Source of the DNA: Palsa-1447 sp964509885
GTDB taxonomy: Bacteria; Verrucomicrobiota; Verrucomicrobiia; Opitutales; Opitutaceae
DNA: 41,282 bases
Direction of reading: 5' to 3'
Assembly: GCA_964509885.1 (NCBI GenBank)
Contig: CAZDZL010000035.1
Location: forward strand, 1 to 41,282
The first letter of the stretch is position 1, and each line of letters begins with the position of its first letter. The translations under genes were made by a program, and so were the position numbers. A model generated the notes under the pieces. The model saw only the letters and a list, made by a program, of their open reading frames with translations. It did no database searches and was not told the origin of the DNA. Of this stretch, positions 1-8,187 are shown piece after piece.

Positions 1-1095
1 GTCTACCGCGACGCGAGCGAGTGGGTGGACCTCTCGAAGGTGCTCGCCTCGACGGTCGAGGAGGGCAGGAAGGGCCGCTTCGTCGAGCAGAACAGCGCCC
101 GCTACGCCGAGCGGTACCAGTGGGCGCTCGCGCAGGCCCTCGTCTGCCTCATCGCGAGCTTCTGGCTGGAATTCCCGGTCCGCGCCAAGTCCAGGGAGAT
201 CCGCCTGAGCGCCCCTGCGGGTCCCGCGGGCCGTGCCGCCGCGGCCACCGCGACGGCGTGCCTGGCCCTGCTCCTCCTGCTCGGCGCCGCTCGCGCCGTC
301 GCCGCCGACGACGCCCAGCCGGACCCGGCGGCCTCCCTCTCGAAGATCGTCGGGCGCCTCTCGGCGAAGGCCGACTGCAGCCCCCAGGACTGGTCCGAAC
401 TCGGCCAGGAGACGGTCACCTGGGGCCAGCACGTCAAGTCGGGCAGCAAGCCCGTCCCCGAGGGCCCCGTGCGCGACGCGCTGCGGGCGGTGGACAACGG
501 CGAGCGCTCCGACGCGAAGGCAGCCGACTGGCCGCGCATGAGGTCCGAGCTCGAGGACCTGCTGAAGAAGCCCGATGACAAGGACCAGAACCAGCAGAAC
601 AAGGATCAGGACCAGAAGCAGAACCAGAATCAAAAGCAGGACCAAAAGCAGGACCAAAAGCAGGACCAAAAGCAGGATCAGAAGAAGGACCCGAAGAAGG
701 ACCCCCAGCAGCAGGACGCCAAGCAGGACAAGCCCAAGGACCAGGACCAGCAGGGGTCGAAGCCAGACAAGCCGCAGGACTCCAAGGACCAGAACGATTC
801 CCAGCAGAACAAGCCGGGCGAGGAGAAGAAGCCGAGCCAGGAGAGCGCCTTCGGCGACATGAAGAAGGGGGCCCCCACGCCCCCGCCGAGGGAGGAACCC
901 CGCGGCTCGATGCAGAAGGTGGGCGGCGTGAAGAAGGACCAGCCCGAGGATCCCGCGCGCAACAACCCCGAGCTCGCCGTGCCGCTGGAGAAGCTGGAGC
1001 AGCTCAAGAGCCAGGACTCGCCCGCAGAGCTCTTCGGCATGATGCGCAAGGGCGAGCCAACCCCCACGCCCGCGAACACGGGCAAGAACTGGTGA
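1..1095 (+). CDS. BatB/BatC-like protein, C-terminal part (5' end outside window)
   Basis: The frame is open from base 1, so the gene starts upstream; 364 residues are visible and the GTG at 25 is only an internal codon. Residues 1-40 resemble the end of a von Willebrand A domain of the BatA/BatB type. A membrane segment follows (about 41-58, WALAQALVCLIASFWLEF), then a second hydrophobic segment near 79-101. The rest is a soluble, low-complexity tail rich in Lys, Gln, Asp and Pro, with QKQD repeats near 211-226. Bat proteins are inner-membrane or periplasmic aerotolerance factors of unclear mechanism. The downstream batD-batE fusion overlaps the stop codon (GTGA), which supports one operon. 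In other bacteria BatB and BatC are separate; here the BatC-like tail appears joined to the VWA protein. The BatB assignment rests on a short stretch and the context. Confidence 0.72.
   Translation, partial: VYRDASEWVDLSKVLASTVEEGRKGRFVEQNSARYAERYQWALAQALVCLIASFWLEFPVRAKSREIRLSAPAGPAGRAAAATATACLALLLLLGAARAVAADDAQPDPAASLSKIVGRLSAKADCSPQDWSELGQETVTWGQHVKSGSKPVPEGPVRDALRAVDNGERSDAKAADWPRMRSELEDLLKKPDDKDQNQQNKDQDQKQNQNQKQDQKQDQKQDQKQDQKKDPKKDPQQQDAKQDKPKDQDQQGSKPDKPQDSKDQNDSQQNKPGEEKKPSQESAFGDMKKGAPTPPPREEPRGSMQKVGGVKKDQPEDPARNNPELAVPLEKLEQLKSQDSPAELFGMMRKGEPTPTPANTGKNW
631..678 (+). repeat. 12-bp tandem repeat, four units, inside the Bat gene
   Basis: The unit CAAAAGCAGGAC occurs at 631, 643, 655 and, with one change in the last base, at 667. 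Each unit encodes QKQD, so copy-number change keeps the reading frame. Degenerate KDQ/QKQ coding continues on both sides (about 570-800). Confidence 0.9.
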
Positions 1096-3593
1096 CCCGC
1101 ATGCGACGCCCTCCCACGCAGACGCTCCTCATGGCCCTGGCCCTCGCCGCGGCGCACGCCGCCCTGGGCCAGTCCATCCACTGGGACCCGCCCGGCGGCA
1201 CCCTTCCCTCGGGGGAGGTGTCGTCGCTTCGCCTCGTGTTCGACGACTGCTCGCCCGACGACACGCCGGCGCTGCCCAAGGTGGAGGGCCTCCGGATCGA
1301 CTACCAGGGGCAGTCCAACAGCTACTCGATCATCAACGGCTCCTTCTCGAGGAACGTGTCCATCACCTATTCGGCCCTGATCACCCGCCAGCAGGGGGTC
1401 GAGATCCCCGAGTTCACGGTGAAGACGAACAAGGGCCCCATACGCGTGCCCGCGGCCCACTTCACCACGGCCGGCGCGACGGTGGGCTCCTCGGGGATCG
1501 CGCTCAACGAGGCCGCAAACGCGACCCTCACCCCGTCGACCGACAGCGTGTGGGCCGGCGAGGTCTTCGACCTGAAGTATGCGATCGACGTGGCGGCGGG
1601 CTACTACCCGAGCTGGGGGCGCGGGACCTTCGAGTGGGACCCGAGCCCGCTCGTCACCGAGGACTGGAGCCAGCCCGAGCCGTTCGAGACCCACGACGCC
1701 GCGCCGAGGACCGGCCTGGCCTACCACACCCGCGCGATCGCCCCCGCCGCCGGCCGCGTGCGCCTTAACCCGACCAGCCAGCTGATCAGCCTCAACGTGG
1801 GCGTGACGGGCTTCGGCTTCTTCCAGCAGCGCCAGTACCAGCAGTTCGCGGTGCCCGACTCGCCCGTCTCGATCGACGTGCGCCCTCTGCCGCCCGCGCC
1901 CGCGGGGTTCGCGGGCGCCGTCGGCGAGTTCAGCCTCTCCTCCAAGGTCGTGCCGCTAGAGGTGAAGGCGGGCGAGCCCATCACGTGGACGGTCGAGCTC
2001 TCGGGCTCCGGCAACTGGCCCGAGATCCGCGGGCTTCCCTCGCGCGAGGCGCCGGGCGACTTCCAGGTCATCCAGCCCAAGCCCAAGCGGACGCAGCCTC
2101 CGGGAAAGCTCTTCGAGGGAAAGCTATCGGAGGACGTCGTCCTCGTGCCCACGAAGGCCGGCAACTACGTGCTCCCCCCGCTTGAGTTCACTTATTTCGA
2201 CCCGAAGAGCGGCACCTACAAGACGATCTCGGCACCCGGGGCCACGGTGATCGCCGACCCCGCGGCGGCCCCCGCCGGGGAGACGCCGCCGGTGCCGGGG
2301 GCGCCGGTCGTCAGCACCGCGAACCCGACCACCGAGGCGAAGCCGCCCGAGGCGCCCGCGGGCGCGCTCGGCGACCCCGTGCCGGCATCGGCGCCGGCCC
2401 CGGATCCGCTTCGGCGGCGCACCCTAGCCGAGGCCTGCGCCGCACCGTTCGCCCTCCTCGTCCTCTTCTGGGCGTCCCTCGCCCTCAGGCGCGCGCGAGC
2501 GACCGACCCGCTGAGGCTCCAGAGGGCCGCGCGGCGGCGGCTTGCCGCCACGCTGGAGGCGCTCCGGTCCGCGCCCGCCGCCGACAGGGCGCCGCTCCTC
2601 CTCGCGTGGCAGCGGGACGCCGCAGCCCTCTGGGGGATCGCGCACGCCGCGCCGGCGCCCGCGGCCGTTCCGAGCGCGCAATGGTCCCTGCTCTGGAGCG
2701 AGGCCGACCGCTTTCTCTACAGCGCGGAGGCGGTCCTTCCCTCCGACTGGGCCCCGCGCGCGCACGCGGCCCTCCTGGCTAAGACCCTGCGCCCGTTCAA
2801 TCCCCTGAGGCTCCTGCTGCCGGCCAACCTGATCCCCGCGGTCGCCCTCCTGCTCGCGCTCGGCGCGTCGCGCCTCGGCGCCGCGGACCCGGAGGGCGCG
2901 TACCGCAAGCTCGACTTCGCGGGCGCGGAGAAGGACTGGGCTGCAGCGGTCGCCGCCGATCCCCTCGACTGGTCCGCCCGCCACAACCTCTCGCTCGCCG
3001 TCGCCCAGCAGGACCGCTGGGGCGAGGCGGCGGCCCAGGCGGCGGCGGCCTTCGTCCAGGCGCCCAGCGAGCCCGCGACGCGCCGCCAGCTGGTCGTCGC
3101 CGGCGACAAGGCGGGCTTCATGCCCGAGCCCCTCGACGTCCTTGTGCAGCCCGGCCCCGTCGAGTCGCTCGCGAGGCTGCATTCCCCGGGCGCCTGGCAG
3201 CGGATCGGGATCGGGTCCGCCTGCCTTGCGGCGGCCGCCCTGGCGCTACTCCTCGCCGCGGCCTACGGGCTGGCGCGCCGCTCGTGGGCGGCGCCCGCGG
3301 CGCTGGCCGGCCTCGCCGTCGCGGTCGTCGCCGGCGCGGCGGCACTCGTCGCCCACCGCGCGTACGGGATCACCGCGGACACACGCGCGGTCGTCGTCTG
3401 GAGGTCCGGGATCCTGCGCTCCGTGCCCACGGAGGCCGACGTGTCCCAGAAGACCACGTCGCTTGCCGCGGGGAGCACGGCGATCGTGGACAAGAGCTTC
3501 CTGCGCTGGATACGGCTGTCCTTCCCGAACGGCCAGAGCGGATGGGTGCTGCGCAGCGAGGCCGTGTACCTCTGGCGCTCGCCGCCGCCCTAG
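1092..3593 (+). CDS. BatD-BatE fusion protein (aerotolerance operon)
   Basis: 833 residues. A signal peptide (about 1-26) leads into a large periplasmic BatD region of beta-rich domains (about 30-400), a Pro/Ala linker and a membrane segment near 446-466. A second module follows: a hydrophobic segment near 573-600, a TPR-like helical region (about 600-670, GAYRKLDFAGAEKDW onward), two membrane helices (about 703-760) and a C-terminal SH3-like domain (about 770-830) containing SGWVLRSEAVYLW. This second module matches BatE (TPR plus SH3). In Bacteroidetes and Leptospira batD and batE are separate genes, so this is a fusion. The GTG start overlaps the upstream stop; an ATG three codons later is an alternative. 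The stop overlaps that of the convergent Nudix gene. Confidence 0.8.
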   Translation: MTRMRRPPTQTLLMALALAAAHAALGQSIHWDPPGGTLPSGEVSSLRLVFDDCSPDDTPALPKVEGLRIDYQGQSNSYSIINGSFSRNVSITYSALITRQQGVEIPEFTVKTNKGPIRVPAAHFTTAGATVGSSGIALNEAANATLTPSTDSVWAGEVFDLKYAIDVAAGYYPSWGRGTFEWDPSPLVTEDWSQPEPFETHDAAPRTGLAYHTRAIAPAAGRVRLNPTSQLISLNVGVTGFGFFQQRQYQQFAVPDSPVSIDVRPLPPAPAGFAGAVGEFSLSSKVVPLEVKAGEPITWTVELSGSGNWPEIRGLPSREAPGDFQVIQPKPKRTQPPGKLFEGKLSEDVVLVPTKAGNYVLPPLEFTYFDPKSGTYKTISAPGATVIADPAAAPAGETPPVPGAPVVSTANPTTEAKPPEAPAGALGDPVPASAPAPDPLRRRTLAEACAAPFALLVLFWASLALRRARATDPLRLQRAARRRLAATLEALRSAPAADRAPLLLAWQRDAAALWGIAHAAPAPAAVPSAQWSLLWSEADRFLYSAEAVLPSDWAPRAHAALLAKTLRPFNPLRLLLPANLIPAVALLLALGASRLGAADPEGAYRKLDFAGAEKDWAAAVAADPLDWSARHNLSLAVAQQDRWGEAAAQAAAAFVQAPSEPATRRQLVVAGDKAGFMPEPLDVLVQPGPVESLARLHSPGAWQRIGIGSACLAAAALALLLAAAYGLARRSWAAPAALAGLAVAVVAGAAALVAHRAYGITADTRAVVVWRSGILRSVPTEADVSQKTTSLAAGSTAIVDKSFLRWIRLSFPNGQSGWVLRSEAVYLWRSPPP

Positions 3594-4141
3594 CCGACCG
3601 CGGCGGGGGTCTTTCGCACCATCCTGGCCATCGACTCCTCGGGATTAAGGCCGGTGACCGAAGCGACCTCCACCCAGGCCAGCGCCTTCGACTCGCCGGA
3701 CACGGTCAGCGGCTCCTCGGGATCGGCCTCCAGCAGGAACCTGAGGTCGTGATGCCAGTGGCCCGGCTCGGCGCCCCGGCTGCCGATCCAGTGGCGGTCC
3801 ACGTCGAAGAGCCGGGGATCCGCGACCGTGATGCGCGCGAGCCCGCTCTCCTCGCGGGCCTCGCGCAGCGCCACGGCGACGAGGTCGGGATCCCCGTCGG
3901 CGTGGCCGCCCAGCTGGAGCCACTTGCCGAGCTTGCGGTGGTGCGTGAGGAGCGTCCTGCGGCGGTCGGGGCTCACGATCCACGCGGAGCCCGTGAGGTG
4001 GCCCGGCAGGCACGAGCGCAGGAGGCAGTCCGCGTGCGCCTCGGCGAAGGCGATCGTCTCCTCGACGGCGAGGGCCTCCTCCCGAGCGAGGGGGAGTTCG
4101 GCGTGCTCCAGGAGAAGCCTGAGGGCCCCCGATCGGTGCAT
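3590..4141 (-). CDS. Nudix hydrolase
   Basis: 183 residues. The Nudix box begins with GGHADGD and ends with REAREESGL, which is the REUxEExGU core carrying the metal-binding glutamates. The upstream glutamate of GX5E is replaced by proline, as I recall for a subgroup with GGHADGD. Nudix enzymes hydrolyse a nucleoside diphosphate linked to another group; the substrate cannot be read from the sequence. The ATG at 4141 shares its A with the TAA stop of the upstream LOG gene (TAATG), so translation is probably coupled. The TAG stop overlaps the stop of the convergent Bat fusion gene in a shared CTAG. Low-confidence reading frame extends further upstream, but it lies inside the LOG gene. Confidence 0.88.
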   Translation of the reverse strand: MHRSGALRLLLEHAELPLAREEALAVEETIAFAEAHADCLLRSCLPGHLTGSAWIVSPDRRRTLLTHHRKLGKWLQLGGHADGDPDLVAVALREAREESGLARITVADPRLFDVDRHWIGSRGAEPGHWHHDLRFLLEADPEEPLTVSGESKALAWVEVASVTGLNPEESMARMVRKTPAAVG

Positions 4142-4722
4142 TAGGGGATCGGCCTCCAGATGGGGTCCGACTCGAAGGCCCCGGGCTCGCTCAGAAGCGG
4201 CCAGATCTCGCGGACCTCGCCCGCGACCCCGATCAGGTCCTGCAGGCCGGCCGACTTGAAGCGCTCCCGCGTCATGCGCTCGAAGAGGCGCAGGAGGTCG
4301 TCGTAGAACCCGCCCTGGTTGAAGACGACGATCGGCTTGTCGATGCGCCCTATGTAGCGCAGCGTCATGATCTCCGTAAGCTCCTCGAGCGTCCCGATCC
4401 CCCCGGGCAGCGCGAGGAACGCCGAGGCGCGCTCCTCCATGACGCGCTTCCTCTCGCGCATGGAGCCGACCGTGATCAGCTCGTGCGCCTCGTGGTAGGC
4501 GAGCTCGCGCTCCAGCATGAAGTCCGGGATGACCCCGACGACGTGGCCACCCGCCGCCTTCACGGCCTGCGCGACGGAGCCCATCATGCCGACGTTGCCG
4601 CCGCCGTAGACGAGGCCCCAGCCGTGCGCCACCATGGCCCTGCCGACCGCCTCGGCGGCCGCATAGTATCCGGGATCGAGATGCCTCGAGGAGCCGCAGT
4701 AGACGCAGAGGAGCTTTGCCAT
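4141..4722 (-). CDS. LOG family protein (cytokinin riboside 5'-monophosphate phosphoribohydrolase-like)
   Basis: 193 residues starting MAKLLCVYCGSS. The family signature is complete: MRERKRVM (near 100) and PGGIGTLEEL (near 117), which form the active site of LOG enzymes. Plant and some bacterial LOGs cleave nucleoside monophosphates at the N-glycosidic bond; many bacterial members act on AMP-like nucleotides, so the substrate is open. The ATG at 4722 gives the usual family N-terminus; an in-frame GTG at 4740 would add six residues. It is the first gene of a two-gene unit with the Nudix hydrolase, and both enzymes act on nucleotide-type substrates. Diverges from gluQ. Confidence 0.88.
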   Translation of the reverse strand: MAKLLCVYCGSSRHLDPGYYAAAEAVGRAMVAHGWGLVYGGGNVGMMGSVAQAVKAAGGHVVGVIPDFMLERELAYHEAHELITVGSMRERKRVMEERASAFLALPGGIGTLEELTEIMTLRYIGRIDKPIVVFNQGGFYDDLLRLFERMTRERFKSAGLQDLIGVAGEVREIWPLLSEPGAFESDPIWRPIP

Positions 4723-4775
4723 GGGTCGGAAGGACGCCACGATGGCGACCTTGGCCCGGAATTGAACTCAAAAAC

Positions 4776-5651
4776 TTGAACCCACCGTCCCCCTATCGCG
4801 GGCGCCTGGCGCCCTCCCCGACCGGCTACCTGCACCTGGGGCACGCGCGCACGTTCTGGATCGCCTCCGTGAGGGCCCGGGATGCCGGCGGCACGCTCGT
4901 CCTTCGAAACGACGACCTTGACTCGACCCGGCACCGGATGGACTTCGAGAAGGCGATGTACGAGGACCTTCGCTGGCTGGGCCTCTCCTGGGACGAGGGC
5001 CCCGACGTCGGCGGCCCCCATGCGCCCTACAGCCAGAGCGAGCGGCTCCCCCTCTACCGCTCCGCCCTGGAAAGGCTCCACGCCGCCGGGCTCATCTACC
5101 CCTGCGCACGCTCGCGCCGGGACGTGATCGAGGCCGCGGGCGCTCCCCACGAGGGCGCGGGCGACGACGAGCCGCTCTACCCCGCGGCCTTCCGGCCGGA
5201 CCCCGCGCTCCCGCTGCCCCCGCTGGGCGACGCGGTCTCGGTCAACTGGCGCCTGAGGGTGCCCGACGGGCAGGTGGTCGCCTTCGACGACAGCCGGCTG
5301 GGGCCGCAGAGCGCCGTGGCGGGACGCGACTTCGGGGACTTCCCCGTCTGGCGCAGGGACGACTGCCCGAGCTACCAGCTGGCGTGCGCGGTCGACGACG
5401 CCCTGATGGGGATAACCGAGGTCGTCCGCGGGGAGGACCTGGTCAAGTCGACCTTCCGCCAACTCCTCATCTACCGTGCCCTGGCCCGCACGCCCCCCGT
5501 CTTCCACCACACCGCGCTCATGCGGGACGAGGGCGGGACCCGGCTCGCGAAGCGCCACGACGCGCTCAGCCTGCGCTCGCTGCGCGAGCGCGGCGAGAGC
5601 CCCGAGTCGGTTCGGCGCGCCTGGGGGCAGGCGGATTCGAAAAACGCGTAA
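4776..5651 (+). CDS. gluQ: Glutamyl-Q tRNA(Asp) synthetase
   Basis: 291 residues from the TTG at 4776. This truncated class I glutamyl-tRNA synthetase has a Rossmann catalytic core and no anticodon-binding domain. GluQ enzymes charge glutamate onto queuosine at position 34 of tRNA(Asp). The HIGH motif is HLGHA after GRLAPSPTG; the KMSKS counterpart is RLAKR near the C-terminus. The zinc ligands of the E. coli enzyme (CxC...Yx3C) are not kept: only one cysteine is seen (YPCARSR) and YPAAF replaces YxxxC. The start is uncertain: no clear ribosome binding site is visible, and an in-frame TTG at 4716 would add an unlikely Trp/Arg/Pro-rich leader overlapping the LOG start. A short discriminating GltX-like enzyme is the alternative. 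Confidence 0.85.
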   Translation: MNPPSPYRGRLAPSPTGYLHLGHARTFWIASVRARDAGGTLVLRNDDLDSTRHRMDFEKAMYEDLRWLGLSWDEGPDVGGPHAPYSQSERLPLYRSALERLHAAGLIYPCARSRRDVIEAAGAPHEGAGDDEPLYPAAFRPDPALPLPPLGDAVSVNWRLRVPDGQVVAFDDSRLGPQSAVAGRDFGDFPVWRRDDCPSYQLACAVDDALMGITEVVRGEDLVKSTFRQLLIYRALARTPPVFHHTALMRDEGGTRLAKRHDALSLRSLRERGESPESVRRAWGQADSKNA

Positions 5652-5734
5652 AAGTCGCCGGGGGCAAACGCCTCCTTGCCACGGTCTCACGCAGTTTGAT
5701 ACCCATTGGCCGACGACCCCCGCGGGCCCACCCG

Positions 5735-6277
5735 ATGAAACGACTCCTTCCGCTGCTCGCCCTGCTCGCCCTGGCGGCGCCCGCGCCCGCCGCGACCGCC
5801 GACCTCGGGATCCACGGGTCCCTGGCGCTCACGCTCCCGAAGGACTGGACGCTCGCTGTGCAGAAGGAGGCGGACGCCGGCGTCGTGCTGATGATCTCGC
5901 CGCCGCCGAGCGTGAACGCGAGGCTCGTCATCAACGTCGTCTTCCCCCCGGACAAGCAGCCCCTTTCCAAGGAGGCCATCCGCGAGGAGGCCGACGCGGC
6001 CGCGGACCAGTACGTGGAGGCCTCGGTCGAGAAGAAGAAGGACCTCAAGGAGATGAAGCTCGCTTCCGGGTACGGCGCCTACTGCGTCCTCACCGACGCG
6101 TCGATGGTCGGCAAGCCGCCCGAGAAGGACAGCTTCAAGATGGTGGGCACCGGCGTCATCTGGTTCAACGAGGACGTGAAGGCCGGCGTGACGATGGTCG
6201 CGGACGACGCCAACGGCCCGGACTTCGCGGCGCTCCTGGCGGCGGCGTCCAGCGCGAGCGTATCGCAGAAGAAGTAG
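5735..6277 (+). CDS. Secreted protein of unknown function
   Basis: 180 residues. A clear signal peptide (about 1-20: MKRLLPLLALLALAAP, then an Ala-rich cleavage region) precedes a soluble domain beginning with ADLGIHGSLALTLPKDWTL. The pattern of a short beta-rich start with KDW, then a long charged helix (KEAIREEADAAADQYVE), recalls small periplasmic PsbP/Mog1-like domains, but I cannot assign a family. It is followed 14 bases later by the DJ-1/PfpI gene. No function is proposed. Confidence 0.75.
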   Translation: MKRLLPLLALLALAAPAPAATADLGIHGSLALTLPKDWTLAVQKEADAGVVLMISPPPSVNARLVINVVFPPDKQPLSKEAIREEADAAADQYVEASVEKKKDLKEMKLASGYGAYCVLTDASMVGKPPEKDSFKMVGTGVIWFNEDVKAGVTMVADDANGPDFAALLAAASSASVSQKK

Positions 6278-6291
6278 GCCCGAGCCCCGCC

Positions 6292-6793
6292 GTGACCGCC
6301 ACCCCCCGTCCGATCCAGGTGGGCGCCGTGCTGTTCGCCGGGTTCGAGCTCCTGGACGTCTTCGGCCCGCTCGAGATGTTCGGCATGCTGGGAGAGAAGG
6401 CCTCGATCACCATGCTGGCCGAGCAGCCCGGCAGCATCCGAAGCCACCAGGGGCCCGCCTGCGTCGCGGAGAAGACGCTCGCCGGCGACCACGGCCTGGA
6501 CGTGCTGCTCGTGCCGGGCGGGATGGGAACCCGCAGCCTGGTGGCGAACGCGCCCTTCCTGGCGGAGCTCCGGCGCCAGTCGGACAGCGCGTGCTTCGTC
6601 GCCACCGTCTGCACCGGCAGCGGGCTCCTGGCCCGGACCGGCGCCCTGGACGGCAGGCGCGCGACGTCCAACAAGGCCGCCTTCGCCTGGGCGTCCTCGC
6701 AGGGGCCGGGCGTGACGTGGGTCCCCAAGGCGCGCTGGGTCGAGGACGGAAAGTTCTTCACCTCGTCAGGAGTCTCGGCGGGCATGGACATGG
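6292..6793 (+). CDS. DJ-1/PfpI family protein, 3' end lost in the assembly gap
   Basis: 167 residues are visible from a GTG start before the sequence becomes N. The fold markers of the DJ-1/PfpI (class I glutamine amidotransferase-like) family are present: FAGFELLDVFGPLEMF near the N-terminus, DVLLVPGGMGTR, and the nucleophile elbow ATVCTGSGLLARTGAL with the reactive cysteine. The later FTSSGVSAGMDM matches the region around residue 160 in isonitrile hydratase-like members. No AraC-type DNA-binding domain can be seen, but one could lie in the gap. Roughly 40-60 C-terminal residues are probably missing. The likely role is stress-related or small-molecule hydrolysis; the substrate is unknown. 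Confidence 0.85.
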
Positions 6794-6893
6794 NNNNNNN
6801 NNNNNNNNNNNNNNNNNNNNNNNNNNNNNNNNNNNNNNNNNNNNNNNNNNNNNNNNNNNNNNNNNNNNNNNNNNNNNNNNNNNNNNNNNNNNN
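6794..6893. other. Assembly gap (100 N)
   Basis: Exactly 100 N, a conventional scaffold spacer. The DJ-1 gene needs a C-terminus and the mog gene lacks about 60 N-terminal residues, so the true missing DNA is probably 300 bases or more. Reading frames crossing the N run are artefacts. Confidence 0.97.
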
Positions 6894-7283
6894 GCGGACG
6901 AGCAGGGCCTGATCGAGGCCGAGCTCAGGCGGATGGCCGACACCGCGCAGTGCTGCCTCATCGTCACGACCGGGGGCACCGGGCCCACGGCGAGGGATGT
7001 GACCCCGGAGGCCACCGCGGCCGTCTGCGACAAGATGCTGCCGGGATTCGGGGAGCTCATGAGGTCCGCATCGCTCGCGTTCGTGCCGACCGCGATCCTC
7101 TCCCGCCAGACCGCGGGGATCCGCAGGCGCACGCTCATTGTCAACCTTCCCGGCCGCCCGAAGGCAATCCGCGAGAATCTGGAGGTCGTCTTCCCGGCGA
7201 TCCCCTACTGCGTGGACCTGATCGGGGGCCCCAGGCTCGAGACGAACGAGGCCGTGATGAAGGTATTCCGCCCAAAGGGCTGA
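6894..7283 (+). CDS. mog: Molybdopterin adenylyltransferase, 5' end lost in the gap
   Basis: 129 C-terminal residues of a MogA/MoaB-type protein. The signature TTGGTGPTARDVTPEAT lies near the start of the visible part, and the family's PGxP element appears as LPGRPKAIRENL. Mog adenylylates molybdopterin before molybdate insertion in molybdenum cofactor synthesis. E. coli Mog has 195 residues, so about 60 are missing. No other cofactor gene is in the window. The stop is followed after 47 bases by the DUF5069 gene. MoaB is the alternative name; the two cannot be separated from this fragment. Confidence 0.87.
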   Translation, partial: ADEQGLIEAELRRMADTAQCCLIVTTGGTGPTARDVTPEATAAVCDKMLPGFGELMRSASLAFVPTAILSRQTAGIRRRTLIVNLPGRPKAIRENLEVVFPAIPYCVDLIGGPRLETNEAVMKVFRPKG

Positions 7284-7330
7284 GGCGGGTTGCTCCCGGG
7301 GGAAAGGGTGGCACTGTGCGGGCACCCCCC

Positions 7331-7777
7331 ATGATCAAACTCGCCACCCCCGACCTCACGCAGCACCCCCCGCGCAGCCCGCGCGTCCAGCTCGGGGGCT
7401 ACGTCCACCTCCCCCGCCTCCTCGACAAGGCGCGCGCGTCCCTCGACGGCAAGGCCGGCGAGTACCACTACAACTGCCCGCTGGACCAGCACTTCTTCAG
7501 GTTCACCGGCATCGACCACGAGGTGATGCTGGCCGAGATCAAGAAGGGCGGCAGCGACTCCGACCTTCTCGCCTGGGTCCGCGCCCACACCACCCGGCTG
7601 CCCACGGACGTGGCAGGCTGGTCGCAGTGGATGAGGACCCACGCCCCGGGCGGCGCCCCCGGCCACGAGTGGTTCTCGGAGGTCGTGAAGGCGGGCGCCG
7701 CGGGGCGCGACGACATCCACGGCTTCTTCGACCTGCTCGACCTGGACGACTACGTGTCCTACGGCGGCAAGGGCTGA
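7331..7777 (+). CDS. DUF5069 family protein
   Basis: 148 residues from the ATG at 7331, which gives the family N-terminus (LTQHPPRSPRVQLGGYVHLPR). Further markers are LLDKARASLDGK, the CPLDQHFFRFTGI segment and a C-terminal acidic DLLDLDDYVSYGGKG. It has no signal peptide or membrane segment and is presumably cytoplasmic. The family is known to me from Verrucomicrobia, Planctomycetes and cyanobacteria and has no established function. Confidence 0.85.
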   Translation: MIKLATPDLTQHPPRSPRVQLGGYVHLPRLLDKARASLDGKAGEYHYNCPLDQHFFRFTGIDHEVMLAEIKKGGSDSDLLAWVRAHTTRLPTDVAGWSQWMRTHAPGGAPGHEWFSEVVKAGAAGRDDIHGFFDLLDLDDYVSYGGKG

Positions 7778-7828
7778 TTTTCTCGCCCATTGCGGGCTAC
7801 AAGGCTGCCGCGTACCTCTACTTGAAAC

Positions 7829-7865
7829 TTGACCGAAATGCCGATGCGCTACAAATGTAGCGCAT
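7829..7865 (+). promoter_or_regulatory. Promoter and palindromic operator of the RelE-type module
   Basis: A 9-bp inverted repeat, ATGCGCTAC and GTAGCGCAT separated by AAAT, spans 7844-7865 and includes the first two bases of the antitoxin ATG. A -35-like TTGACC lies at 7829-7834 and a -10-like TACAAA at 7850-7855 inside the palindrome. If used, transcription would start at or next to the start codon. The layout fits autorepression by the ribbon-helix-helix antitoxin. The promoter assignment is by eye. Confidence 0.6.
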
Positions 7866-8187
7866 GAACTCCATTGCCGTCTCACCCACGTCGCTCCGGA
7901 TCCCGGCAGCGGCCAAGCGCAGTATCGCAGCTGCCGCCAAGAAAAGAGGAATGAGCACTCAGAAATTCATAATTGAAGCAGCCATGCGCGAGGCTTCAAA
8001 ATCCCGCTCCGCAGACGAGCAACTCGCCTCCGAACTGGTAGCGGTAACGCGTCGACACCTCGCCCGTGTCGAGGCGGCCGAGGAGGCCGAAGATGCGCTG
8101 CGCGGAGACGCGGAATGGGATCGGGTGAAAGCCGGCAGGTCCCGCACCTACAGCGCTCAGCAGATCAAACGTGCCTTGGGACTATAG
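7864..8187 (+). CDS. Ribbon-helix-helix antitoxin
   Basis: 107 residues. The N-terminal part (SLRIPAAAKRSIAAAAKK then GMSTQKFIIEAAMREA) has the short strand plus two helices of a ribbon-helix-helix DNA-binding domain as in CopG, RelB and DUF1778 antitoxins. The acidic, alanine-rich helix (HLARVEAAEEAEDALRGD) and the C-terminus (YSAQQIKRALGL) would wrap around the toxin. It overlaps the toxin gene by 17 bases. By eye the codon use is less GC-biased than the neighbours (AAATTCATAATTGAAGC), consistent with acquisition by transfer. Confidence 0.85.
   Translation: MNSIAVSPTSLRIPAAAKRSIAAAAKKRGMSTQKFIIEAAMREASKSRSADEQLASELVAVTRRHLARVEAAEEAEDALRGDAEWDRVKAGRSRTYSAQQIKRALGL

Noticed and set aside
631..678. 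CRISPR-like short repeats
   Set aside because: Units are directly adjacent without spacers and encode QKQD in frame; this is a coding tandem repeat.
3590..4771. 393-codon minus-strand frame covering both the Nudix and LOG genes
   Set aside because: Only its C-terminal part is a real Nudix protein; the rest is the wrong frame of the LOG gene, and the TAATG start at 4141 fits better.
5476..6912. 478-codon frame through the N gap
   Set aside because: It combines the GluQ end, the secreted gene and the DJ-1 gene in one frame and runs over N; only 6292-6793 of it is coding.
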